From Rhodospirillales bacterium (GTDB lineage Bacteria; Pseudomonadota; Alphaproteobacteria; Rhodospirillales; Thalassospiraceae), in contig JAHQVT010000010.1 in assembly GCA_019634165.1 (NCBI GenBank), forward strand, positions 310,001-374,000: DNA of 64,000 nucleotides, in the 5' to 3' direction. Both the position numbers and the translations under genes were made by a program. Below are positions 1 through 7,274 of this stretch, piece after piece. Position 1 is the stretch's first letter. Each line of letters begins with the position of its first letter. The notes under the pieces were generated by a model, which did not search any database, was not told where the DNA came from, and saw only the letters and a list, made by a program, of their open reading frames with translations.

Positions 1-612
1 AATTTTGAAATCGGCATTCAGCTTGGTGAACTCCTAAAAGCCGAGTTTCCAAACGGCGCAAATATTTGCGTCATGAGCGGCGGCCGCTTTGACCCTAATC
101 TGAACCACCGGATCGCGGGGCTACGTCATTCTTTGCGCCGCCATTCATCAGATCAAAAACATGCAACCCCAGAAAACACCACCCTCATTCCGATGCAGGG
201 TGAAACCGGCTGGCGAGAACATCCGCGCTGCCCTTTATTCAACCGCGGCGATGACGGCGTTGCCTTGTCGCAATTTGCCCAAGCCATCCAGAACCCGGCC
301 ATAGATGCAATTGTGCCCGTCGGCGCGTGGTTATTGGGCAATCCAGACCGGCTGGAGAAAATCATCAAAGATTGCTGCCCGATAGCACCGAAACTCATCA
401 TGGCCACCGGCACCCCTTCAGAACAGCAACTGAGATTAACCGAAAAAGCCATGATGAATGGCTATGTCGCAATTGATTTCTATCGAATGGGGGAATTGAT
501 TTATCAGCAGCTTCTTAATTTTGCCACTGGCCAGAATGTTGTCATTGCCCCTGAACCGCTGTTGCGCATCCAAAGCAGTACTCAACTCAAAACAGATGAC
601 GCACCGATGTAG
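1..612 (+). CDS. C-terminal part of a periplasmic sugar-binding-like protein (5' truncated)
   Basis: The reading frame is open from the first base of the window, so the gene begins upstream. About 203 residues are visible. The segment reads like the second lobe and hinge of a type I periplasmic binding protein: an alternating strand/helix pattern, a stretch predicting a ligand-dependent site (AIDAIVPVGAW), then a 'GYVAIDFYRMGELIYQQLL' stretch like the closing hinge region of ribose- or TorT-type binding proteins. The family captures sugars or related ligands in the periplasm for an ABC transporter or a sensor kinase. The partner genes must lie outside the window. The ligand cannot be told from this fragment. 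The fold call is fairly safe, the exact role is not. Confidence 0.55.
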   Translation, partial: NFEIGIQLGELLKAEFPNGANICVMSGGRFDPNLNHRIAGLRHSLRRHSSDQKHATPENTTLIPMQGETGWREHPRCPLFNRGDDGVALSQFAQAIQNPAIDAIVPVGAWLLGNPDRLEKIIKDCCPIAPKLIMATGTPSEQQLRLTEKAMMNGYVAIDFYRMGELIYQQLLNFATGQNVVIAPEPLLRIQSSTQLKTDDAPM

Positions 613-613
613 A

Positions 614-1765
614 TTATTCAGGGTCGCCAAACAGCCCGGTCATCAGCATGCTGGTGATACTGGGCACCTCGTTCAATGCCCGCCCGTTTGACAGGAACAC
701 AACCACGGTATCTTGATCCGGGAACCATGAAAATTCGGCGGAATAACCAAAGTAAATCCCGTCATGCCCCCAGACCGGGCCCCAATCGCTGGACCCAATC
801 ATAAGCCCATAGCCATAAGACCCTTCGCCGGTAAAGGCAGTATCGGTCGTCGCGCGTTTTATGGCGTTTGGCCCCAACAACACGCCATTTACAAATAACG
901 CACGGGCAAATTTCACCATGTCATGCGCGGTTGAAATGATCCCGCCATCGGCAAGATGATCGCCAACGTCATAATCGGTCACATCTTCAAGCTGCCCATC
1001 GCCATTGGCATCGTCAAACCCGCGCGCCAACAAATCAGGCCGCGGATAACGCCCAAAAGATGTATTGACCATTTGGGCGGGCTCAAAAACCCGCCGATTG
1101 AAAACGGCTTCAACAAGCTCTCCTTCAACCGCCTCGATCATGACACCCAGCAAGATGAAATTGCTGTTAGAGGCAGCATAGCTTGTCCCCGGCTCGAAAT
1201 AGGCTTCGCGATCGGCAATCAACGGCAGCAACTCGACATTGCGCCAGCCATGCTGTGGATCACGTCCAACCAGTTGGAAAAAGAACTCCCCATCAAGGTA
1301 ATCAGGGATGCCTGAACTGTTACGCAAAAGATCGCGAATGGTTGCCTTATCTGCATTGGCAACCCGGTCCTTAAATTCCTCGGGTAACCATTTTCCAATC
1401 GGATCGGAAAGATCAATCCGCTTTTCCGATGCCAGTTGCAACGTCACAACCGCCGTCATCATTTTGCTGAGCGAACCAATATAAAACTGCTGATCCGCAC
1501 GCATGCCGGTATCGGGATTTACGCTGGCATAGCCACTGGCAGCATATCGAACCTCACCTGTGCCATAACCAATCCCAACCACCCCACCGGGCAGGCCTGC
1601 ATGTTTGATATATTGCTGTAAGAAAGTTTCAAGCGGATCAGATGGGGTGTCTTTCTTTGTCGTATTTTGCTGCGCAGATACGGGCGCTTGGGCACATAGA
1701 ACGCTTGTTGCCCCCCATATCACCGCGAACACCAAAAGACGCTTTATACCAACCACCAAGACCAT
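614..1765 (-). CDS. Exported serine hydrolase of the beta-lactamase/PBP4*-like family
   Basis: A protein of about 383 residues with an N-terminal signal peptide (hydrophobic stretch, then AQAPVSA). It carries the nucleophile motif SLSK (about residues 98-101) and the HxG-type third motif in WGHDGIYFGY near the C-terminus. These place it among class C beta-lactamase-like serine hydrolases, which act as esterases, D-aminopeptidases or penicillin-binding enzymes. The second motif, normally YxN, reads as AASN after EPGTSY, so the usual tyrosine appears to be shifted or missing. I chose the ATG at 1765 over an in-frame GTG at 1777. The gene converges tail to tail with the binding-protein gene, one base apart. 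The substrate is unknown. Confidence 0.8.
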   Translation of the reverse strand: MVLVVGIKRLLVFAVIWGATSVLCAQAPVSAQQNTTKKDTPSDPLETFLQQYIKHAGLPGGVVGIGYGTGEVRYAASGYASVNPDTGMRADQQFYIGSLSKMMTAVVTLQLASEKRIDLSDPIGKWLPEEFKDRVANADKATIRDLLRNSSGIPDYLDGEFFFQLVGRDPQHGWRNVELLPLIADREAYFEPGTSYAASNSNFILLGVMIEAVEGELVEAVFNRRVFEPAQMVNTSFGRYPRPDLLARGFDDANGDGQLEDVTDYDVGDHLADGGIISTAHDMVKFARALFVNGVLLGPNAIKRATTDTAFTGEGSYGYGLMIGSSDWGPVWGHDGIYFGYSAEFSWFPDQDTVVVFLSNGRALNEVPSITSMLMTGLFGDPE

Positions 1766-1819
1766 CCCCACTGCCACATCTGCTTTGCACCACAGTTACG
1801 CAAATAACTTGCCGTCTGG

Positions 1820-2152
1820 TTAATCCGTTTCTTTTGCAATCTGCTGACACCAAGCAACCAGTGCCTTGCGCAAATCTGCCGTCTGCACGGTTATGGCCGG
1901 ATCGCCGGTTTCTTCATAGACCGGACTAATGTCGGTCGTCTCACGCCGCACATGAAGCATGTAAGCATTCATGCCCATTTCCCAATGGCTTTCGCCACCA
2001 TCTTGCACATTCTCAACATGGGAAAGCACCTGTTTACCCCATTGCTGTGCCCGTTGAATGTCAAGAACAAGACAGGCGGCAATACGATCATGACCTTCGT
2101 CGCCTGCAATTCTGCCTGGCCAGTCCGGAACGGGATAATCACCGCCAGCCAT
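1820..2152 (-). CDS. Putative immunity protein for the EndoU-like toxin
   Basis: A cytoplasmic-looking, acidic protein of 110 residues that I cannot assign to a named family. It starts 25 bases after the stop of the upstream EndoU-like gene and has its own AAGGA ribosome-binding site about nine bases before the ATG. Small size, acidic character, absence of a signal peptide and position directly downstream of a toxin-like nuclease gene are the usual properties of immunity proteins in polymorphic toxin systems. The role is inferred from context, not from a recognised domain. An alternative is an unrelated conserved hypothetical protein. An ATG five bases further upstream (2157) is in another frame and too close to the ribosome-binding site. 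Confidence 0.55.
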   Translation of the reverse strand: MAGGDYPVPDWPGRIAGDEGHDRIAACLVLDIQRAQQWGKQVLSHVENVQDGGESHWEMGMNAYMLHVRRETTDISPVYEETGDPAITVQTADLRKALVAWCQQIAKETD

Positions 2153-2177
2153 GTCATTTAATCCTTATCAAATACGA

Positions 2178-2762
2178 TCAACGCAGCGGAAATGCTGTGT
2201 TGATGTTACCCGCATTGGCATTGTTAGCTGGCAAGACCGCAAAGGCGATATAGAACTGCGATGCAGCGTCATCACCGATGCACAAACCAGCAGTCGCCGG
2301 GTTAGGCCGGTTCATACCGCAAGTTGCCCAATTTGGCGCCGCGGCAGGACAGGCTACCGGATTAGCATGGGCATACAAAATCGACTGCGTAACTTCCGCT
2401 TCCGTGCAGGTATCAGGAAAAACAGTCGAAAACTTGGTCGGGTTCGCCCCGTTTGGGTTAACCAACGTTACGTTTCCGCCATAGATACCGTTTGCATTCG
2501 CCGGCTGATTCACAACAAATCCAGCGACAGATGCTGGATTAACGCCACCCGGCCGGGAATGAAAGCCGGCCGCAGTGCCATTGGCCCGAACCTCGCCACA
2601 GAAAACATGCTGGGCGTTGATCGGCGGAACGGTTGCCGTCCAATGTGGATTGGCTGGGCACACCACCTGAGCAAATGCTGGCTGAAGCGACAGCAAAAAT
2701 GCTACCCCCGCCATCAATGCAACCGCGGCAATCATTTGAGAAAGCTTTGAAAGTGTCGTCAT
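2178..2762 (-). CDS. Exported EndoU-family (bacterial type) ribonuclease, putative toxin
   Basis: A protein of 194 residues. Residues 1-31 form a clear Sec signal peptide ending AFA, with cleavage expected before Q32. The mature part fits the bacterial EndoU fold: H52 in QHVFCGEV, H68 in AGFHSRPGG and K110 in TKFSTVFPD, giving the His-His-Lys catalytic set in the expected order, and the C-terminus closes with the conserved type of motif NINTAFPLR. EndoU enzymes cut single-stranded RNA and in bacteria are mostly toxin tips of large CdiA, Rhs or T6SS proteins. Here the domain stands alone behind a signal peptide. Six cysteines in the mature protein suggest disulfides formed outside the cytoplasm. 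A perfect AGGAGGT precedes the ATG. The putative immunity gene follows directly. Confidence 0.8.
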   Translation of the reverse strand: MTTLSKLSQMIAAVALMAGVAFLLSLQPAFAQVVCPANPHWTATVPPINAQHVFCGEVRANGTAAGFHSRPGGVNPASVAGFVVNQPANANGIYGGNVTLVNPNGANPTKFSTVFPDTCTEAEVTQSILYAHANPVACPAAAPNWATCGMNRPNPATAGLCIGDDAASQFYIAFAVLPANNANAGNINTAFPLR

Positions 2763-2767
2763 AAACG

Positions 2768-2774
2768 ACCTCCT
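2768..2774 (-). promoter_or_regulatory. Strong ribosome-binding site of the EndoU gene
   Basis: Perfect AGGAGGT, five bases before the ATG at 2762. It fixes the start and predicts efficient translation of the exported nuclease. Confidence 0.75.
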
Positions 2775-2876
2775 ATGCTTTGTCCGATACAGTTCCTGAC
2801 CGCACCGCGTGGCTCGGCCATACTGCCAAGATCACACGCAGCGTTGCAATTCATGTGAAGGCAATTCACGCCACAC

Positions 2877-4253
2877 TCAAAGCTGCGAAAACTCAAGCCC
2901 GATCCGCAGCGCCAGCACACTGGCCGGTTCAAAACGCATCGGAACCCCGCCAAGTTTTCCGCCGTGCCATTGCGCCTTGGTCAGAACAAACGCCCCAAGC
3001 GGCAAGGCATGACTGCCCCGGAAATTGACCAATGCGCGGATTTCCTTGGGCTTGCGAATAGCCTCATCGCGCCATAGGCAATGATAGGCAAACAGCGGCG
3101 TTCCCGACCTTCGATCAAGGAAGACAAATGGCACTTCATAATGCCCCCAACGCGCATAATAGAGGCTTTCCATCCCAACGCTTGAGGTCAAAAACTGTGT
3201 CTGGATGGCGGTTTCGACCAAGCGGGTGATGGTTGGGCTGTCTGACGCGCGCGCACCAATCAACCCGGTGCGAAGCCCCGGATGGATCAAATGGACCTTA
3301 AAGGCAACAGCGCGCTGGAACGGCTTGGCATTCTCATCAACCCGCTCAAGCCGGCGTACCAACCATGCACTTTCGAGATATTCCAGATAGCGGCGCAGGG
3401 TATTTTTGGCGATATCAAGTTCGCGCGCCAATGTTTCAATCGAGAATTCCGCCCCGGTATTATAAGCCAAAAGCGCAAACAACCGATGCAGGTCCGATGG
3501 GCTGGAAATGCCATGCAGGCCCGGCAAATCCGAATGCAGCGACCGATGGATCGCCCCGGCTTCGCCATTGGCATCATGGAAACCGCCTTCGTTGATGTAA
3601 TCTTCAAACAGATCATTCAACTCGATCAAGCCATCAGGCACATCAGCCGTATAGCGCCCGACATTGGGCGTTTCAGGCAACACATCACTGGGGGCGATCC
3701 CTTTTTGCTCAAGATACTCGGCAAAACTAAAGGGGGGTAAAAACAGGCTTTGGATATGACCTGAACTATCGGCACCAGGGGCCAGCGCACTGACCGCAAC
3801 CACCCGCAACATCGGGTCTGCGACCAATAACTTTGCAAGCCGGTCTTCCCAATCGCGTTGATAGGATACCTCGTCAATGAACAGCCATAAGGGATGGTCT
3901 GCCGAAATCCCGCGCATGGAGCGCAGCAATTTTGGCAAACGCGGCAGATCAATTTCCAAAAACAAAGGATGTTCAAGCGAGATATAGCAAACATGACGAC
4001 GCGGGGTATCTGCGTTCAAAAGCTCCGCCACCGCTTGGCGCATCATCACGGTTTTGCCAACCCCGCGCGGCCCGGTCAGAACAACCGCCTTTTGCCCGTC
4101 ATGCTTTTCAAGTGCGGTCCAAAACCGCTTGAAAAAGGCGCGTTGTGGCAACCCTTGTACCAAATCATCCGTGATGCCATCCCACCACGGATTATCCAAC
4201 ATCAAACGATGAAAAAAGTCCTGCTCACCCGGATGTTCGATCATGGTTGCCAT
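2877..4253 (-). CDS. AAA ATPase with DUF4143-like C-terminal region
   Basis: A protein of 458 residues. Walker A is GPRGVGKT (residues 61-68) and Walker B is LWLFIDEVSY (122-131). A winged-helix-like middle (ARELDIAKNTLRRYLEYLESAWLVRRLER) and a C-terminal nuclease-like lobe (a GSH.LPLGAFVL-type end) match the AAA_14/DUF4143 group of ATPases, common and mostly uncharacterised in bacteria and archaea. The protein is expected in the cytoplasm. It lies 114 bases upstream of the EndoU gene on the same strand, with nothing that clearly ties the two together. The family call is good, the biological role is unknown. Confidence 0.85.
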   Translation of the reverse strand: MATMIEHPGEQDFFHRLMLDNPWWDGITDDLVQGLPQRAFFKRFWTALEKHDGQKAVVLTGPRGVGKTVMMRQAVAELLNADTPRRHVCYISLEHPLFLEIDLPRLPKLLRSMRGISADHPLWLFIDEVSYQRDWEDRLAKLLVADPMLRVVAVSALAPGADSSGHIQSLFLPPFSFAEYLEQKGIAPSDVLPETPNVGRYTADVPDGLIELNDLFEDYINEGGFHDANGEAGAIHRSLHSDLPGLHGISSPSDLHRLFALLAYNTGAEFSIETLARELDIAKNTLRRYLEYLESAWLVRRLERVDENAKPFQRAVAFKVHLIHPGLRTGLIGARASDSPTITRLVETAIQTQFLTSSVGMESLYYARWGHYEVPFVFLDRRSGTPLFAYHCLWRDEAIRKPKEIRALVNFRGSHALPLGAFVLTKAQWHGGKLGGVPMRFEPASVLALRIGLEFSQL

Positions 4254-4429
4254 ACGTCTTCCCCCAAACGCCTGCTCATCTATATGGGCATTTGCACCAA
4301 TTTTGCCGGGAAAACCTTTAAATTAGGTATAGTGATAAACGCTATTTGGGAATTTTATCGTAATGACCTGCAAACAAAGAAAAAACCGGACCACAAAAGC
4401 GATCCGGCTTGCCAGAGGGAAAAGGGGAT

Positions 4430-4487
4430 GACGGCGGTTTTTCGTTGCTAACGCGAGGGGGGATTGGGTAAAGCAAAAACCGCCGTC
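4430..4487. repeat. 13-bp perfect inverted repeat with 32-base loop
   Basis: The arms GACGGCGGTTTTT (4430-4442) and AAAAACCGCCGTC (4475-4487) are exactly complementary. The element lies just downstream of pspC in the 264-base gap before the ATPase gene. It may work as a terminator for the psp operon, although the long loop is unusual for an intrinsic terminator. Confidence 0.5.
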
Positions 4488-4517
4488 AATCTTTGAAACA
4501 TATGTAAAACTTGGCCT

Positions 4518-5120
4518 TTACGCCTTTGGCGCGTCCGGGTTTTTTCCGGCTTGATCGGTATCGTCTTTGGCTTCTTTGGCGTCCGTGGCATCCGAAACAT
4601 CATCTTGCTTCATCTTTGCCAATTCAGATGCAACGCCATAATCGCCAGAGGCAACAAACCCCTCCATCGACCCCGTGCGGCGTTCAAGATCATCGAACTG
4701 ATCTCGCAAATCTTCCATCCAGGATTCTTCGTAATCCACACCAACCGTCGGGCGTTCTTCAGCGGCATCAGATTTGGCATTGCTTCTGGACGAACTGCTG
4801 CGTGCCGACATCCTTGCCGACCCACCACCAATCTTGCCGCGCAAACCATCAAACCACTGCGGATGATGGACATAGGCCCACGCCAACCCAAACAGCATGA
4901 CCCCAACCGGGAAGCTGAAGATCAAGATCAGAATGAAGGCCACCAGAACCCCTTTGCGCGGAATACCAAAAGCATCCGAAATCCCACGTGTGGTGCGTCC
5001 AATCACGCCTTTACATTCCTTTCCGTCACGGTTGCGCTTTGAATAGCCGCATCCGCGATCGGCGCGTTTCTTCTGACCGCGCCCAAATCCGTCTCCGGCG
5101 GTAGCTTGTTGGGCAGTCAT
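4518..5120 (-). CDS. pspC: PspC-domain inner-membrane protein
   Basis: A protein of about 200 residues. The PspC-like part (about residues 35-85) has GVIGRTTRGISDAFGIP followed by a hydrophobic segment and AWAYVHHPQW. The tail is long, serine-rich and then strongly acidic with coiled-coil-like stretches, more extended than in the E. coli protein (about 120 residues). PspC is the inner-membrane partner of PspB in sensing envelope stress and relieving PspA inhibition of PspF. I chose the ATG at 5120: GGAGGA lies 8-13 bases before it, and the ATG overlaps the pspB stop as ATGA. An in-frame ATG at 5135 sits inside that ribosome-binding site. Last gene of the pspABC operon. Confidence 0.85.
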   Translation of the reverse strand: MTAQQATAGDGFGRGQKKRADRGCGYSKRNRDGKECKGVIGRTTRGISDAFGIPRKGVLVAFILILIFSFPVGVMLFGLAWAYVHHPQWFDGLRGKIGGGSARMSARSSSSRSNAKSDAAEERPTVGVDYEESWMEDLRDQFDDLERRTGSMEGFVASGDYGVASELAKMKQDDVSDATDAKEAKDDTDQAGKNPDAPKA

Positions 5121-5374
5121 ATCCTGTTCCTCCATTCGGCAACCTCGGCATCTAACAGGCGTTCAAGTGTTTCAACACGGCTTTCGAGTCGCGCAGCCCG
5201 CTTTTTCAAACCGGCCACCGCTTCTTGTTCGCGGGCAGCCTGTTCAGGGTTTTGCATGCGTTGTTCGGCCTTCATCCGTTTCCAGACAGTGATGTAATGA
5301 AACACCACCCAGACCGGGCCAACAACGGCCACAAACACAATAAGGGGTACGGCAATCGCCCACATGTTTGACAA
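5117..5374 (-). CDS. pspB: Phage shock protein B
   Basis: A protein of 85 residues with one N-terminal membrane helix (WAIAVPLIVFVAVVGPVWVV), a HYITVWKRMK junction and a C-terminal coiled coil (LKKRAARLESRVETLERLL). Length and layout match PspB (about 75 residues), the partner of PspC in the inner membrane. The probable start is TTG at 5374, because GAGGGAAG sits at normal distance before it and the resulting N-terminus MSNMW resembles known PspB starts; an ATG lies nine bases further in. Its stop overlaps the pspC start. Confidence 0.85.
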   Translation of the reverse strand: MSNMWAIAVPLIVFVAVVGPVWVVFHYITVWKRMKAEQRMQNPEQAAREQEAVAGLKKRAARLESRVETLERLLDAEVAEWRNRI

Positions 5375-5421
5375 CTTCTTCCCTCTGCAGGCTCACGCGC
5401 CAAAACACACAAACCGGTTGA

Positions 5422-6099
5422 TTACTTATCTTTCTTCACGTCTTTCTTCACGCGCGCTTTAAGCTCCTTAAGATCATCTTCGATCCCAAGTTCTGCCTCA
5501 AGGTCTTCAAACTGATCTTCAAGGCTCTGCCCGCGACCAAGGTCCCAAGAATCTGCACTGGCTTCAAGTTCATCAATGCGACGTTCCATGGTTTCATAGC
5601 GCAGCAACGCATCGTCAATCTGACCGGAATGAATCTTTTCACGCATTTTTACACGCTTTTCCGCCGTCTGCATGCGGATTTCCACCGCACGTTGCTTGCC
5701 CTTGGCTTCATTCAGCTTGTTCTGAAGCTTATTAAGGTCTTCGTCAAACTTGCCAAGTGTTTCTTCGATGACTTCAAGCTCGCGCTCAAGCACAACACTT
5801 TGATCGGCCAGACGACGGCGCGCCATAAGCGCACCCTTGGCAAGATCATCACGGCCCTTGGACACAGCAAACTCTGCCTTGGTGTCCCATTCAACCTGAC
5901 CGTCATGCAGCTTTTTAAGCTTCCGTTCGACTTCCTTTTTATCGGCAATCGCCTTTACGGCGGCGGAACGCACTTCAACCAAAGTGTCTTCCATTTCCTG
6001 GATCATCAAACGGACCATTTTTTCCGGATCTTCGGCACGATCCAAAAGCACGTTGATGTTGGCATTTACGATATCTGACAAACGCGAAAACACGCCCAT
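5422..6099 (-). CDS. pspA: Phage shock protein A (PspA/IM30 family)
   Basis: A protein of 225 residues, almost entirely coiled coil, beginning MGVFSRLSDIVNANINVLLDRAED, the classic PspA/Vipp1 amphipathic start, followed by the MVRLMIQEMEDTL segment. PspA is a peripheral membrane effector that oligomerises to support damaged inner membranes and, when unstressed, binds and inhibits the activator PspF. An AGGAG site precedes the ATG. It is the first gene of pspABC, driven by a sigma-54 promoter in the gap to the divergent pspF. Family assignment is very safe. Confidence 0.95.
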   Translation of the reverse strand: MGVFSRLSDIVNANINVLLDRAEDPEKMVRLMIQEMEDTLVEVRSAAVKAIADKKEVERKLKKLHDGQVEWDTKAEFAVSKGRDDLAKGALMARRRLADQSVVLERELEVIEETLGKFDEDLNKLQNKLNEAKGKQRAVEIRMQTAEKRVKMREKIHSGQIDDALLRYETMERRIDELEASADSWDLGRGQSLEDQFEDLEAELGIEDDLKELKARVKKDVKKDK

Positions 6100-6151
6100 T
6101 GTCTGATCTCCTTAATTAATCGGGGGACGCAAAAATTCTGATCTCTCTATT

Positions 6152-6166
6152 TCAAATCCCGTGCCA
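6152..6166 (-). promoter_or_regulatory. Sigma-54 promoter of pspABC
   Basis: On the minus strand TGGCACGGGATTTGA matches the -24/-12 consensus TGGCACG-N4-TTGC except for the last C. It lies about 50 bases upstream of the pspA start and points into pspA. The gene for its expected activator, PspF, is divergent next to it. Confidence 0.8.
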
Positions 6167-6183
6167 GTTTTTAAATACAATGA

Positions 6184-6196
6184 AATCAATGGCTTG
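6184..6196 (+). promoter_or_regulatory. IHF binding site in the psp control region
   Basis: AATCAATGGCTTG fits the IHF consensus WATCAANNNNTTR exactly. It is centred some 30 bases upstream of the -24/-12 promoter, the arrangement known for E. coli pspA, where IHF bends the DNA so that upstream-bound PspF reaches sigma-54 polymerase. The PspF sites themselves would be expected at about 6200-6260; I cannot define them. Confidence 0.65.
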
Positions 6197-6267
6197 AGAT
6201 TTCGCACCCTTAAAGATTAACTTTTACCGCGACATATTTATCGAATTTCGCTAACGTTTTTCGCTAT

Positions 6268-7272
6268 ATGGATAGCTTGCAACCCATTTTGGGCGAAGAC
6301 CCCGTTTTTCTGGCCGCTCTTGAGCATGTTTCACGCTTGGCACCGATTGAGCGCCCGTGTCTGGTGATCGGCGAACGCGGATCGGGTAAGGAGCTGATTT
6401 CATCGCGCCTGCATTACCTATCGCGCCGCTGGGGCGGGCCACTGATTAAGGTCAATTGCGCAGCCCTGTCTGAAACCTTGCTCGATACCGAACTGTTCGG
6501 CCATGAAGCCGGCGCCTTTACCGGGGCGTCCAAACGCCATATCGGCCGGTTTGAACGTGCGCATGGTGGCACCATCATTCTCGATGAAATCGCCACCGCC
6601 AGCCCGGTGGTTCAGGAAAAACTTCTGCGCGCTGTTGAATATGGCGAGATTGAACGTGTCGGCGGATCAGAAGTCATCGAGGTTGATGCCCGCGTTATTG
6701 GCGTGACAAATGAAAACCTGCGCGAACTGGCCAAAATCGGGAAGTTCCGGGCAGACTTACTTGATCGCCTTGCCTTTGACGTGATTGCCGTACCACCGCT
6801 GCGCCAAAGGTCTGATGATATCATCCCGCTTGCCGAACAGTTCGCGCTCGAAATGACCAAACGCCTGTCGCGTCAGGTTTTTTCTGGCTTCACACCAAAC
6901 GCCGTCCGCCAACTTCTTAACCACGCCTGGCCCGGCAATGTCCGCGAATTACGCAATGCCGTCGAACGCAGCCTTTATCTGGCTGAAGACGATGAAGCCC
7001 CCCTTGCCCATATCGTACTCGACCCGTTCGAAGGCATCTGGACCGAAACCGACCGTGATGTGCCACCGGCCACAACAGGCACCCCCGAGGAACCTACGCC
7101 CACCGGCACGACAGATTTCAAATCACAAGTCGCCCGCTTTGAGATCAAACTGCTTGAACAAGCCCTTCAACAAAACGCCAACAACCAGACCGAAGCCGCC
7201 AAATCACTTGACCTGAATTACCATCAGTTCCGAAGATTGCTCGACAAGCATCACCTGTTACCGGGGAAATAA
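6268..7272 (+). CDS. pspF: PspF, sigma-54 enhancer-binding activator of the psp operon
   Basis: A protein of 334 residues without an N-terminal receiver domain, as in PspF. The AAA+ domain starts at once with a Walker A variant GERGSGKE, then the sigma-54-contacting loop GAFTGA and Walker B (GGTIILDEIA). The C-terminus has a Fis-type helix-turn-helix (NQTEAAKSLDLNYHQFRRLL). PspF binds upstream of pspA and remodels sigma-54 holoenzyme under envelope stress. A linker rich in T and P (about residues 265-285) separates the domains. No clear ribosome-binding site precedes the ATG, suggesting low or leaderless translation, which suits a scarce activator. Confidence 0.92.
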   Translation: MDSLQPILGEDPVFLAALEHVSRLAPIERPCLVIGERGSGKELISSRLHYLSRRWGGPLIKVNCAALSETLLDTELFGHEAGAFTGASKRHIGRFERAHGGTIILDEIATASPVVQEKLLRAVEYGEIERVGGSEVIEVDARVIGVTNENLRELAKIGKFRADLLDRLAFDVIAVPPLRQRSDDIIPLAEQFALEMTKRLSRQVFSGFTPNAVRQLLNHAWPGNVRELRNAVERSLYLAEDDEAPLAHIVLDPFEGIWTETDRDVPPATTGTPEEPTPTGTTDFKSQVARFEIKLLEQALQQNANNQTEAAKSLDLNYHQFRRLLDKHHLLPGK

Positions 7273-7274
7273 AG

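Noticed and set aside
2151-2750. Plus-strand frame of 199 codons opposite the EndoU gene.
   Set aside because: It covers the EndoU gene almost exactly in antisense and has no domain character; the minus strand has the signal peptide, motifs and ribosome-binding site.
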